From assembly GCF_014644295.1 (NCBI RefSeq), contig NZ_BMKK01000001.1, positions 1-64,000 on the forward strand: a stretch of DNA of 64,000 nt, written 5' to 3'. This DNA comes from Emticicia aquatilis (GTDB lineage: Bacteria; Bacteroidota; Bacteroidia; Cytophagales; Spirosomataceae). The stretch's first letter is position 1; each line of letters begins with the position of its first letter. The notes under the pieces are model-generated. The model saw nothing but the letters and a program-made list of their open reading frames with translations. It was not told the origin of the DNA and did not search any database. The position numbers and the translations under genes were made by a program. This document shows, one piece after another, positions 43,600 through 51,903 of the stretch.

Positions 43600-45849
43600 A
43601 TGACTACGAAAGTACCATTTAAAATTGCATTTACCTCATTATTAATGCTTTCCACCTTTATTGTTGGTTTTAAAATCATTTCTTTCAAAGAGCCAAAAGT
43701 TTCGCTTGAAGGCTACCAAATCGAAGATGGTTTTGAACTCAGCGTGATTGCCTCTGAGTCTTTATTGAAAGCTCCTGTTAGTATGGATTTTGACAATAAA
43801 GGTCGAATGTGGATTGTAGAAATGATAGGCTATATGCCAAACCTCGAAGGAATCGGCGAAGACGAACCAAACGGACGTATTTCGATTTTAGAAGACCTCG
43901 ATAAAGACGGTGTGGTTGACCATTCAAAAGTTTTTTTGGATAAACTCGTTTTGCCTCGTGCAATGGCTTTTGTTTATGGTGGCTTACTTTATACCGATGG
44001 CCCAAAACTTTGGTTTGTTGAAATTAAAGGCGACAAACCAGGCAAAAAAACACTCGTTGACCCAATCTATGCCGAAGGCGGGAATGTTGAGCATTCATCA
44101 AACGGCTTGATGATGAACATTGACAACTGGATTTATAACGCCAATTATAATTTCAGATACCAACTTAAAAATGGTAAATGGCTCAAAGAACCAACTTCGT
44201 ATCGTGGGCAATGGGGAATTACACATGATAATTTCGGGCGGCTTTACTACAACAATAATAGCGTGCAGCTACAAGGCGACTATGTTTTGCCTAACAAAGC
44301 CATCAGAAACAAATACTTTAAGCCTTCGATAGCTGAGGGGCAAAAATTAACCAACAATAAGGTTTTTCCGATTCATCAAACATCGGTTAATCGTGGGTAT
44401 CAAAAAGGTGTATTAGATGAAAGAGGGTATCTGACAGAAGTAACTGCTTCTTGTGGACCATTGATTTATAGAGGTGGGGCATTTCCAGCTGCTTATAACC
44501 AAAATGCTTTTGTTTGTGTGCCAGAAGCTAACCTTATCAAACGCAATACTTTGAGTTTTAATAGCACACAAACCGTTGCTACCCAAGCCATTGCGGGCAA
44601 AGAGTTTATTGCTTCAACCGATGAAGGTTTCCGTCCTGTCAATCTATTTAATGGGCCAGATGGAGCAATGTATATCGTTGATATGCACCGAGGTATTATT
44701 CAGCACAAAGCATACATTTCTCAATATTTAGCCGAACAACTGGCCAATAAAAAATTAGATACGTTGCAAAATGCAGGTCGTATCTTGAAAGTTGTGAATA
44801 AATCAAGCAAACTTCATGCAATACCAGACTTAACCAAAGCAACCTCCAAAGATTTAGTGGCTCTACTTAGCCATCCGAATGGCTGGTTGAGAGACCGAGC
44901 TCAACAATTATTGATTCAGAAAAAAGACTTTAGTGTCATAAAAGATTTGGTTGCTTTGGCAAAAAGCAATAATGAGTTTTCGGCTTCGATTCATGCTTTA
45001 TATGTTTTGGAAGGTTCAAGTTTCTTGAATTTTGGGACAGTATCGGAAATTATAGGCCAATCAAAACAACCCGAAACCATAGCCCATGCCTTGGGTCTTA
45101 TCGAACGCTATGCAAATATCCAAAATACGCCACAAATGCAGGCGATTTGTACACAGTTATTAGCTCAAAATAACGAAACACTTGATTTATATTTAGCATT
45201 TTCAATGAATAATTGGTTGAAATTTAGCAATGATGCTTTTTTGCCAGTGCTTGCTCAAATCGAGAAAAAATATGCCGATAAACGAGTTTTCCAAGAAGCA
45301 ATCGTGAGTAGCCTTGATGGAAAAGAAGAACAATATCTCAATACCCAAAATCCATCGACCCTGTTAAAAAATAACTTGACTTTGGCGATTAACAATCATC
45401 AGAAAAAAGAGTTGAATCCGATTTTTGTGAAGGAGAAAAATGCAGTAGATAACCGTACCCGAGGTTTACAATTATTCCGCTCAATTTGTGCGACATGTCA
45501 TGGTGCAGATGGAAAAGGTATCCAAGATTTAGCCCCGCCATTGAAAGAATCGGAGTATATCAATGGCTCAATGAAAAGATTGGCATCAATTATTTTACAT
45601 GGTTTGAGCGGCCCAATTACTGTGAATGGCAAACAATATCAGCTCAATAACGAAATGCCAGGTTTGGCCAATAACAAAGATATAAGCGACGAAGATATAG
45701 CTGATATTATTCGTTTCACGCAAAATGCCTTTGCCAAAGATGGCAAAAACATTGCGGCCAGTGACGTTAAAAAATTAAGAGATAAAAAGCCTGCGGGTGG
45801 TGGACTATTCAACGAAAAACAATTGCTCGAAACCGATTTTGAGAAGTAA
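43600..45849 (+). CDS. PVC-type dehydrogenase/cytochrome c fusion, copy 1
   Basis: A 749-residue protein with an N-terminal anchor or signal (IAFTSLLMLSTFIVGF). A beta-propeller-like putative dehydrogenase domain (DUF7133/TIGR02604 type) covers about 40-400 (FELSVIASESLLKAPVSMDF, GRMWIVEMIGYMPN, GPDGAMYIVDMHRGIIQH). Helical HEAT-like repeats follow (about 420-600), then a class I cytochrome c domain with CATCH (Cys630, Cys633, His634) and a possible Met ligand in NEMPGLAN. Family members are thought to oxidise sugars or alcohols and pass electrons to the heme; no substrate is proven. It lies between the two GH27 genes. Confidence 0.88.
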   Translation: MTTKVPFKIAFTSLLMLSTFIVGFKIISFKEPKVSLEGYQIEDGFELSVIASESLLKAPVSMDFDNKGRMWIVEMIGYMPNLEGIGEDEPNGRISILEDLDKDGVVDHSKVFLDKLVLPRAMAFVYGGLLYTDGPKLWFVEIKGDKPGKKTLVDPIYAEGGNVEHSSNGLMMNIDNWIYNANYNFRYQLKNGKWLKEPTSYRGQWGITHDNFGRLYYNNNSVQLQGDYVLPNKAIRNKYFKPSIAEGQKLTNNKVFPIHQTSVNRGYQKGVLDERGYLTEVTASCGPLIYRGGAFPAAYNQNAFVCVPEANLIKRNTLSFNSTQTVATQAIAGKEFIASTDEGFRPVNLFNGPDGAMYIVDMHRGIIQHKAYISQYLAEQLANKKLDTLQNAGRILKVVNKSSKLHAIPDLTKATSKDLVALLSHPNGWLRDRAQQLLIQKKDFSVIKDLVALAKSNNEFSASIHALYVLEGSSFLNFGTVSEIIGQSKQPETIAHALGLIERYANIQNTPQMQAICTQLLAQNNETLDLYLAFSMNNWLKFSNDAFLPVLAQIEKKYADKRVFQEAIVSSLDGKEEQYLNTQNPSTLLKNNLTLAINNHQKKELNPIFVKEKNAVDNRTRGLQLFRSICATCHGADGKGIQDLAPPLKESEYINGSMKRLASIILHGLSGPITVNGKQYQLNNEMPGLANNKDISDEDIADIIRFTQNAFAKDGKNIAASDVKKLRDKKPAGGGLFNEKQLLETDFEK

Positions 45850-45918
45850 TTTTTAAAGAAGCCAACACTCAGACAGGGTTTTGAAAAGTATTTATTACAG
45901 TAAATTCATTTTTAAATC

Positions 45919-47937
45919 ATGTCTAAAATACCCAAACTTCTATTACTTCTTTTCGTTTTCGTGCATGCGAGTATTTCGGCACAGCAGACCAAAACCGTAT
46001 GGTTGGACGATTTATTGATTCAAACATTTTCGGAAGGTCTGCGGCCAGTACAAGCAAAGAAAAATTATTCAAACGATACTTTACGAATCAACGGAAAGAA
46101 GTATTCAAGAGGTTTGGGGGCCCAATCGCCTTGTGTGTTGGCTTTTTTATTAAACAAACAAGCTACTCGTTTTTCGGCCTTAATCGGAGCCGATGATTTA
46201 GGAAATAAAGAAATCGCCCTTACCTTCTACGTGGTTGGCGATGGAAAAGTACTTTTTGAAAGTAAGGAAATGAAAATTGGTGATGAACCAGTAAAAATTG
46301 ACATTAACCTTACAGGAATCAAGCAACTGGGTTTATTAGTTACCGACAAAGTTGGGGGTATCAACAACAAACGAACTTACTGCAACTGGATTGATGCCCA
46401 ACTAAAGATGCTCGGCGATGCCATGCCCGAACACGTTGTAAACACCGACGAAAAGTATATTCTAACTCCCCAAGTAGGCAAAAAACCTAAAATAAATTCG
46501 GCTAAACTTTTCGGAGCCACACCCAATAATCCATTTCTCTACACAATAGCTGCAACTGGCGAACGGCCAATGACTTTTTCGGCAGCCAACCTTCCCAAAG
46601 GGCTTCTCCTCGACAAACAAACGGGCATCATAACTGGCAAAGTAAGCGAACGTGGGACATATCAAACTACTTTAAAAGTACAAAACAAATTCGGTGAAGC
46701 GACCAAATCATTAACTATCAAGATAGGTGATACCATTGCTCTTACACCACCTATTGGTTGGAACGGTTGGAATTCGTGGGAAGCTCATATTGACCGAGAA
46801 AAAGTAATTGCTTCGGCCGATGCAATGGTAAAAACGGGTCTGCGTGACCACGGCTGGACGTATATCAACATCGACGATGCTTGGCAAGGTATGCGTGGAG
46901 GAGAGAATTTAGCCTTACAACCCAACGAGAAATTTCCCGATATAAAAGGAATGTTCGATTATATTCACTCACTTGGTTTAAAAGTGGGGCTTTATTCTAC
47001 CCCCTATATTTCAAGTTATGGTGGTTATGTTGGGGCATCCTCTGATTTTGAAAAAGGTGGCGAATCTCATCAGTCAATCATGGTCAATAGACGAGCCTTT
47101 AACCACATTGCAAAATATAGATTTGAAACAATTGATGCCAAACAAATGGCCGATTGGGGAACAGATTTTTTGAAATACGATTGGCGAATTGATGTCAATT
47201 CTACCGTACGAATGGCAGATGCCTTGAAGCAATCTGGTAGAGATATTGTCTTTAGTATTTCAAACAACGCCCCTTTTGAGAAAGTAAGCGACTGGGCAAG
47301 ATTAACGAATATGTACCGCACTGGGCCTGATATTAAAGATAGTTGGACAAGCCTTTTTCTAAACTCTTTTTCGCTCGATAAATGGTCGCCTTATACTGGG
47401 CATGGCCACTGGGCAGACCCCGACATGATGATTGTTGGTAAAGTTTCGATTGGCCCAATCATGCACGACACTCGCCTAACACCCGACGAACAATACAGTC
47501 ATGTGAGCATTTTTAGCTTATTGGCTGCTCCCCTACTCATTGGCTGCCCGATTGAACAGCTCGATGCTTTCACGCTCAATCTTTTATCGAACGATGAAGT
47601 AATCGAAATAAACCAAGACTCACTTGGTAAAGGTGGAAGGCTTTTATTGGAAGAAAATGGCATACAAGTTTGGGTAAAACCTTTAGAAGATGGGTCGTCT
47701 GCCGTCGGCCTTTTCAATACTGGCAATTATGGCAAAACACCTGAATCGTATTTCAACTGGGGTGATGAAAAAGCTAAATCGTTTACGTTTGATTTCTCAA
47801 AAGTTGGTTTGCAAGGAAAATTCAAACTGCGTGATGTGTGGAGTCAGAAAGATTTAGGGTTTTTCAATGGCTCTTTCACGGCCAATATTCGTCATCACGG
47901 AGTCATAATGTTGAGAATGTTTCCTCAAAAACGCTAA
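45919..47937 (+). CDS. GH27 alpha-galactosidase-like enzyme with NPCBM domain, copy 2
   Basis: A 672-residue paralogue of 41584-43584 with the same domain order: signal peptide (to SISAQ), NPCBM (WLDDLLIQTFSEG), Ig-like domain (GERPMTFSAANLPKGLLLD), then GH27. Nucleophile Asp421 lies in LKYDWR and acid/base Asp471 in RTGPDIKDSW. Regions around the active site are almost identical to copy 1, while the NPCBM parts have diverged more, suggesting different binding specificity with a common cleavage chemistry. A 69-base gap precedes it, the largest within this part of the operon, but no promoter was recognised there. Confidence 0.93.
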   Translation: MSKIPKLLLLLFVFVHASISAQQTKTVWLDDLLIQTFSEGLRPVQAKKNYSNDTLRINGKKYSRGLGAQSPCVLAFLLNKQATRFSALIGADDLGNKEIALTFYVVGDGKVLFESKEMKIGDEPVKIDINLTGIKQLGLLVTDKVGGINNKRTYCNWIDAQLKMLGDAMPEHVVNTDEKYILTPQVGKKPKINSAKLFGATPNNPFLYTIAATGERPMTFSAANLPKGLLLDKQTGIITGKVSERGTYQTTLKVQNKFGEATKSLTIKIGDTIALTPPIGWNGWNSWEAHIDREKVIASADAMVKTGLRDHGWTYINIDDAWQGMRGGENLALQPNEKFPDIKGMFDYIHSLGLKVGLYSTPYISSYGGYVGASSDFEKGGESHQSIMVNRRAFNHIAKYRFETIDAKQMADWGTDFLKYDWRIDVNSTVRMADALKQSGRDIVFSISNNAPFEKVSDWARLTNMYRTGPDIKDSWTSLFLNSFSLDKWSPYTGHGHWADPDMMIVGKVSIGPIMHDTRLTPDEQYSHVSIFSLLAAPLLIGCPIEQLDAFTLNLLSNDEVIEINQDSLGKGGRLLLEENGIQVWVKPLEDGSSAVGLFNTGNYGKTPESYFNWGDEKAKSFTFDFSKVGLQGKFKLRDVWSQKDLGFFNGSFTANIRHHGVIMLRMFPQKR

Positions 47938-47949
47938 AATTCAATCAAA

Positions 47950-49506
47950 ATGAAAAAGAAATGGCACTTTATCACATCGTTGATAATCATTACTTTATTG
48001 GGGTTTATTTCCTTAAGTTCATCTAAAATTTCACCGTCACGCCCAAATATCATCATTATCATGGCCGATGACATGGGCTTTTCGGACATTGGTTGTTATG
48101 GCAGTGAAATAAGCACCCCCAATCTTGATAAATTAGCAGCCAATGGTTTAAAACTAAGAAACTTCTATAATGCGGGGCGGTGCTGCCCAACCAGAGCATC
48201 ATTGCTCACTGGCAAGTATTCCCATGCCGTTGGAATGGGCAATATGGTGAGTTTTGAAGACCAAAAAGTGCAAAAAGGTAATTATCAGGGCTATCTCGAA
48301 CCAAGCGTGCCAACCATTGCCGAGGATTTAAAGAAAGTTGGTTACAAAACCTACATGACAGGAAAATGGCACGTAGGCGAGAGTCCCGCCTATTGGCCTT
48401 TGAAGCGAGGTTTCGACCGTTATTTTGGTCTAATTTCGGGTGCATCAAGCTATTTTGAGGTCTTACAAGAAAAACGAAAAAGATTTGTGGTTCAAGACGA
48501 CAAAGAGTATGTTTTGCCCAAAGATGGCTATTATGCAACCGATGCTTTTACCGATAAAGCCATCGAATTTGTCAAGTCGAACGATAGACAAAATAATCCA
48601 TTCTTCTTGTATTTAGCATACACTGCTCCACATTTTCCGCTACACGCCTACGAAGAAGATATTGTCAAATACGAAAACTACTACTTACAAGGCTGGGATA
48701 AAACCCGTACCGACCGCTTCAAGAAAATGCAAAAAATTGGTTTGCTCGATAAGCGTTATCAACTCACTGAACGTCCAAACGATATTCAGCCTTGGGATGA
48801 AATAAGCGACAAAAAAACATGGGCAAGAAAAATGGCAGTTTATGCGGCAATGATTGATAGAATGGACAAAAATATTGGCAAGCTGATTGAATACCTAAAA
48901 AACAGTAAGCAATTAGACAACACATTTATCATATTTTTGGCCGATAATGGAGCCAGCCCCGAAAACGTTGACGACAGAAAACTCGGCGAACCAAACAAAA
49001 GAATTGGCGAACGAGGCTCTTATAGCACTTACGATTTCCAGTGGGCAAATGTATCGAATACGCCATTCAAACTTTATAAAAAATATATGCACGAAGGCGG
49101 CATCATTAGCCCATGTATTATTCATTGGCCTGCTAAAATCAAACCTAAAAAGGAGTTTATTGATGCTCCAAGCCATGTAATTGACCTCCTACCAACCAGT
49201 CTCGAACTGGCACAATCACAACCTTCAGACGTTCACGGCAAAAGCCTAAGTTACCTTTGGAATGGAGCAAAAATACCAACAAGAACGCTATTTTGGGAAC
49301 ATGAAGGAAATAAAGCTATAAGGAAAGGAAACTGGAAATTAGTAAAAGAATTGGAAGATGCCGATTGGGAATTATATAACCTCGGCAATGACCCAAGCGA
49401 AACCAAAAATATTGCAGCTAAAGAGCCTAAAATATTGAGTGATTTAAAAGAAGAATACGCTATTTGGGCAAAGTCTGTGGGAGTAAAAGAGGTTTCAAAA
49501 AACTAA
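47950..49506 (+). CDS. Arylsulfatase-family sulfatase (Cys-type S1), copy 1
   Basis: A 518-residue secreted or anchored sulfatase. N-terminal hydrophobic signal (SLIIITLLGFISLSS); metal-binding Asp pair in IIMADDMGFSD; formylglycine motif CCPTRASLLTG with Cys78; MTGKWHVGE with the catalytic Lys and His; FLADNGASPENVD. Cys78 must be converted to formylglycine by an FGE or anSME enzyme not encoded in this window. It resembles the AtsA-like arylsulfatase group, but the subfamily is not certain. It removes sulfate esters, so the locus target is probably sulfated. Confidence 0.93.
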   Translation: MKKKWHFITSLIIITLLGFISLSSSKISPSRPNIIIIMADDMGFSDIGCYGSEISTPNLDKLAANGLKLRNFYNAGRCCPTRASLLTGKYSHAVGMGNMVSFEDQKVQKGNYQGYLEPSVPTIAEDLKKVGYKTYMTGKWHVGESPAYWPLKRGFDRYFGLISGASSYFEVLQEKRKRFVVQDDKEYVLPKDGYYATDAFTDKAIEFVKSNDRQNNPFFLYLAYTAPHFPLHAYEEDIVKYENYYLQGWDKTRTDRFKKMQKIGLLDKRYQLTERPNDIQPWDEISDKKTWARKMAVYAAMIDRMDKNIGKLIEYLKNSKQLDNTFIIFLADNGASPENVDDRKLGEPNKRIGERGSYSTYDFQWANVSNTPFKLYKKYMHEGGIISPCIIHWPAKIKPKKEFIDAPSHVIDLLPTSLELAQSQPSDVHGKSLSYLWNGAKIPTRTLFWEHEGNKAIRKGNWKLVKELEDADWELYNLGNDPSETKNIAAKEPKILSDLKEEYAIWAKSVGVKEVSKN

Positions 49507-49521
49507 TAAACAACAACTATC

Positions 49522-51060
49522 ATGAAAAATACAATTCTATTTTTGAGTTTCCTCTTGCTAAATACTTTCCTTGTCGAAGCCAATGATGATATTTACTCAA
49601 AAAAATTCACGTATCAAACTCTTTCACCTTATCAAAAGCACCTTTTTGAAGAGTTTTTGGCCGATGAAATTCCTACGGGAGCCAAAATTGAAGATGTATT
49701 AACCGATAACACCAGTTTACGCAGCAAAACCCGCTTGGCCGAGGCTTTATTATTCAGAAATGCCGCTGAAGACAAAGAGAAAGCAATAGTGATTTTGCGT
49801 TGGATTCTAAAAAATCAATACCAAGACGAAAACACTAAGATTTATGGTATCTGGAAAACTTCAATCAATAACGACAAATTTGACCAAAATTGGCGTGAAT
49901 TTATCGGCTGCGATTTGATTATTATTCGAAATAAATTCAGACATCTTCTACCCGAAAATATCATCAAAGACATCGAAACGGGCATTATTCATGCAGCCAA
50001 AGGGGCTTTCAAAAGAAATGTTGCCCCCGATTATACCAATATTTCAATCATGAGTGCTTTTTTGATGGAATATGTCGGAACAGAGTTTGGTTTGGAAGAA
50101 ATCAAAAATGCGGGTTTGAAAAAAGCTCGTGACATTTTCAAGTTGTATCAATCTAATAAAACTTTTAGTGAATTTAATTCGCCTACTTACTATGGTGTTA
50201 CGCTCATCGGGCTTGGTTTGTGGCGAGAACTGGCCTTTTCAAAGGAAATTCAAGAAATGGGGAAGGCTCTCGAAATGGATTTTTGGCATGAGACTACCAA
50301 CTTCTATAATCCCAATCTAAAAAATATGCCTGGCCCGTATTTCAGGGCTTATGGTATGGATATGAATAAATACTTTGCCATTACAGGCACATGGATTGCA
50401 CTTGCGGTTGATGATGAAAAGCTGGCTCCGCTTCCTCCGAAAAAAGGACCTAAATATGGCGAAATGAGCAATCTTTCCACCATTTTTAATGTAGGCTTAT
50501 CTATACCAAAAGCAGATTTGGCAAAGCTTAAATCTTTCTCAAAACCTCAGTTTATCGCTCGAAATATACCCAATAATTATAAAGGAGATAGTATCAAGAA
50601 AGTAACTGCCATGATGAATAAAGACTGGATGATGGGAGCTTTATGGGGTAATAAAAGAGTATGGGAGCAAATAAAAACTGGAACAATTCATTGGAAAACT
50701 CCAGACGGAGATATTGCGTGGTTAATGACATTGGGTGACGGCAAAACCAACGTAAAAGTATCAAAAACTCAAATGAGCATTTTTGCCAATGATACTCAAC
50801 CCAATAGTTTTGAGGTATTTGTTTATGCAAAAAAATTAACAAAAGAAGCATTTACACCAACGAAATGGAGCTTATCAGGCATGATTCTCGGTATCAACAC
50901 CACTTTAAAAATTACGCAAATTGATAGCATTGACGATAAAAAACTGCATGAAAACTATGCTATTTCTGACGAAATAACTGGTATTTATAAAATAACCTTT
51001 GAAATACCTGCCTATTGGGATATCTCAAAGCCTTTAGTTGAAATTACACCGAAAAAATGA
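49522..51060 (+). CDS. Secreted alpha/alpha-toroid-like protein of unknown function
   Basis: A 512-residue protein with signal peptide MKNTILFLSFLLLNTFLVEA. It is strongly helical over about 30-290, with aromatic, substrate-site-like stretches: DYTNISIMSAFLMEYVG, SEFNSPTYYGVTLIGLGLW, MPGPYFRAYGMDMNKY. The C-terminal ~180 residues are beta-rich. The pattern resembles glycan-active alpha/alpha toroids, but no known GH or PL signature is recognised. Its stop overlaps the start of the ceramidase-like gene (ATGA), so the two are translated together, which may link their functions. Confidence 0.75.
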   Translation: MKNTILFLSFLLLNTFLVEANDDIYSKKFTYQTLSPYQKHLFEEFLADEIPTGAKIEDVLTDNTSLRSKTRLAEALLFRNAAEDKEKAIVILRWILKNQYQDENTKIYGIWKTSINNDKFDQNWREFIGCDLIIIRNKFRHLLPENIIKDIETGIIHAAKGAFKRNVAPDYTNISIMSAFLMEYVGTEFGLEEIKNAGLKKARDIFKLYQSNKTFSEFNSPTYYGVTLIGLGLWRELAFSKEIQEMGKALEMDFWHETTNFYNPNLKNMPGPYFRAYGMDMNKYFAITGTWIALAVDDEKLAPLPPKKGPKYGEMSNLSTIFNVGLSIPKADLAKLKSFSKPQFIARNIPNNYKGDSIKKVTAMMNKDWMMGALWGNKRVWEQIKTGTIHWKTPDGDIAWLMTLGDGKTNVKVSKTQMSIFANDTQPNSFEVFVYAKKLTKEAFTPTKWSLSGMILGINTTLKITQIDSIDDKKLHENYAISDEITGIYKITFEIPAYWDISKPLVEITPKK

Positions 51061-51896
51061 ACCTCATGACCAAGCAATTATTTATCAGATTTTTAGGGAT
51101 AGCCTTCATTTTTACCCTCGGAATGATAGCGATTTGGGCGTGCCTAAACACGTGGTTGAGTGGCAATATTTGGGAAGGTATGACCGTAAGTAAATCCGCT
51201 TTGACGGTCGAGTATTGTGAATTTAATCATACCGAAAAGTTTTTTCATCAGTCGATGAATACTTATTCTAATTTAGCCTATTTCTTCTTTGGGATTTTAA
51301 TCTTACAAATTGCCCAATATGATTACAAAAATAAAGAAAATACCATTCAAAATAGGCTTGAAAAATTCCCACTTTTATCAGCTCTAATGGGTTTTTGTTT
51401 TATTTATCTGAGTTTGGGAAGTGCCTTTTTCCACGCTTCACTCACGTATTTAGGGCAAAGAGTTGATATGAATGGCACTTATAGTATTTCTATCTCCTTG
51501 TTGGGAATTGGTCTATATCATCTTCTGCATAGAATCGACTTTTCAGAAACCACAAAAAAACTTTGGATTGTAGGATTATTAGTAATTATCATAGCTTTTC
51601 TGCCAATTTCACTCATGATTTCGAGTAGTAAACTCTTACCTGTCATGATTTTACTTTTAATGCTACTTATTGCTATTCACTATTTTCAATTCCGCAAACA
51701 AAAATCATTTATTTTGGCAATTTTAGGGTTTGTTTTAATGTTTATCGCTGTTAAAATTCGTACTTTAGATGTACAAAAAATTAACTGCGACCCGCACTCC
51801 TTTTATCAAGGTCACGCAGTTTGGCACTTGCTTACGGCCATGAGTAGTTTTTGCAGCTACGCCTTTTTTAGATTTTCAAAAATTCAACCTTTATAA
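51057..51896 (+). CDS. Ceramidase-like (CREST superfamily) membrane hydrolase
   Basis: A 279-residue integral membrane protein with about seven hydrophobic segments. The ceramidase-family signature is complete: EYCEFN (Glu52, Cys54), QSMNTYSNLAYF (Asn68), GSAFFHAS (Ser122, His126), Asp137 in RVDMNGTY, and GHAVWH (His253, His257). In alkaline ceramidases these Ser/His/Asp residues bind Zn and hydrolyse the amide of ceramides. Here the gene is embedded in a glycan locus and overlaps the preceding gene by 4 bases. Activity on sphingolipids or another lipid amide is inferred; membrane side and substrate are not known. Confidence 0.82.
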   Translation: MNLMTKQLFIRFLGIAFIFTLGMIAIWACLNTWLSGNIWEGMTVSKSALTVEYCEFNHTEKFFHQSMNTYSNLAYFFFGILILQIAQYDYKNKENTIQNRLEKFPLLSALMGFCFIYLSLGSAFFHASLTYLGQRVDMNGTYSISISLLGIGLYHLLHRIDFSETTKKLWIVGLLVIIIAFLPISLMISSSKLLPVMILLLMLLIAIHYFQFRKQKSFILAILGFVLMFIAVKIRTLDVQKINCDPHSFYQGHAVWHLLTAMSSFCSYAFFRFSKIQPL

Positions 51897-51903
51897 ACAA
51901 AAA

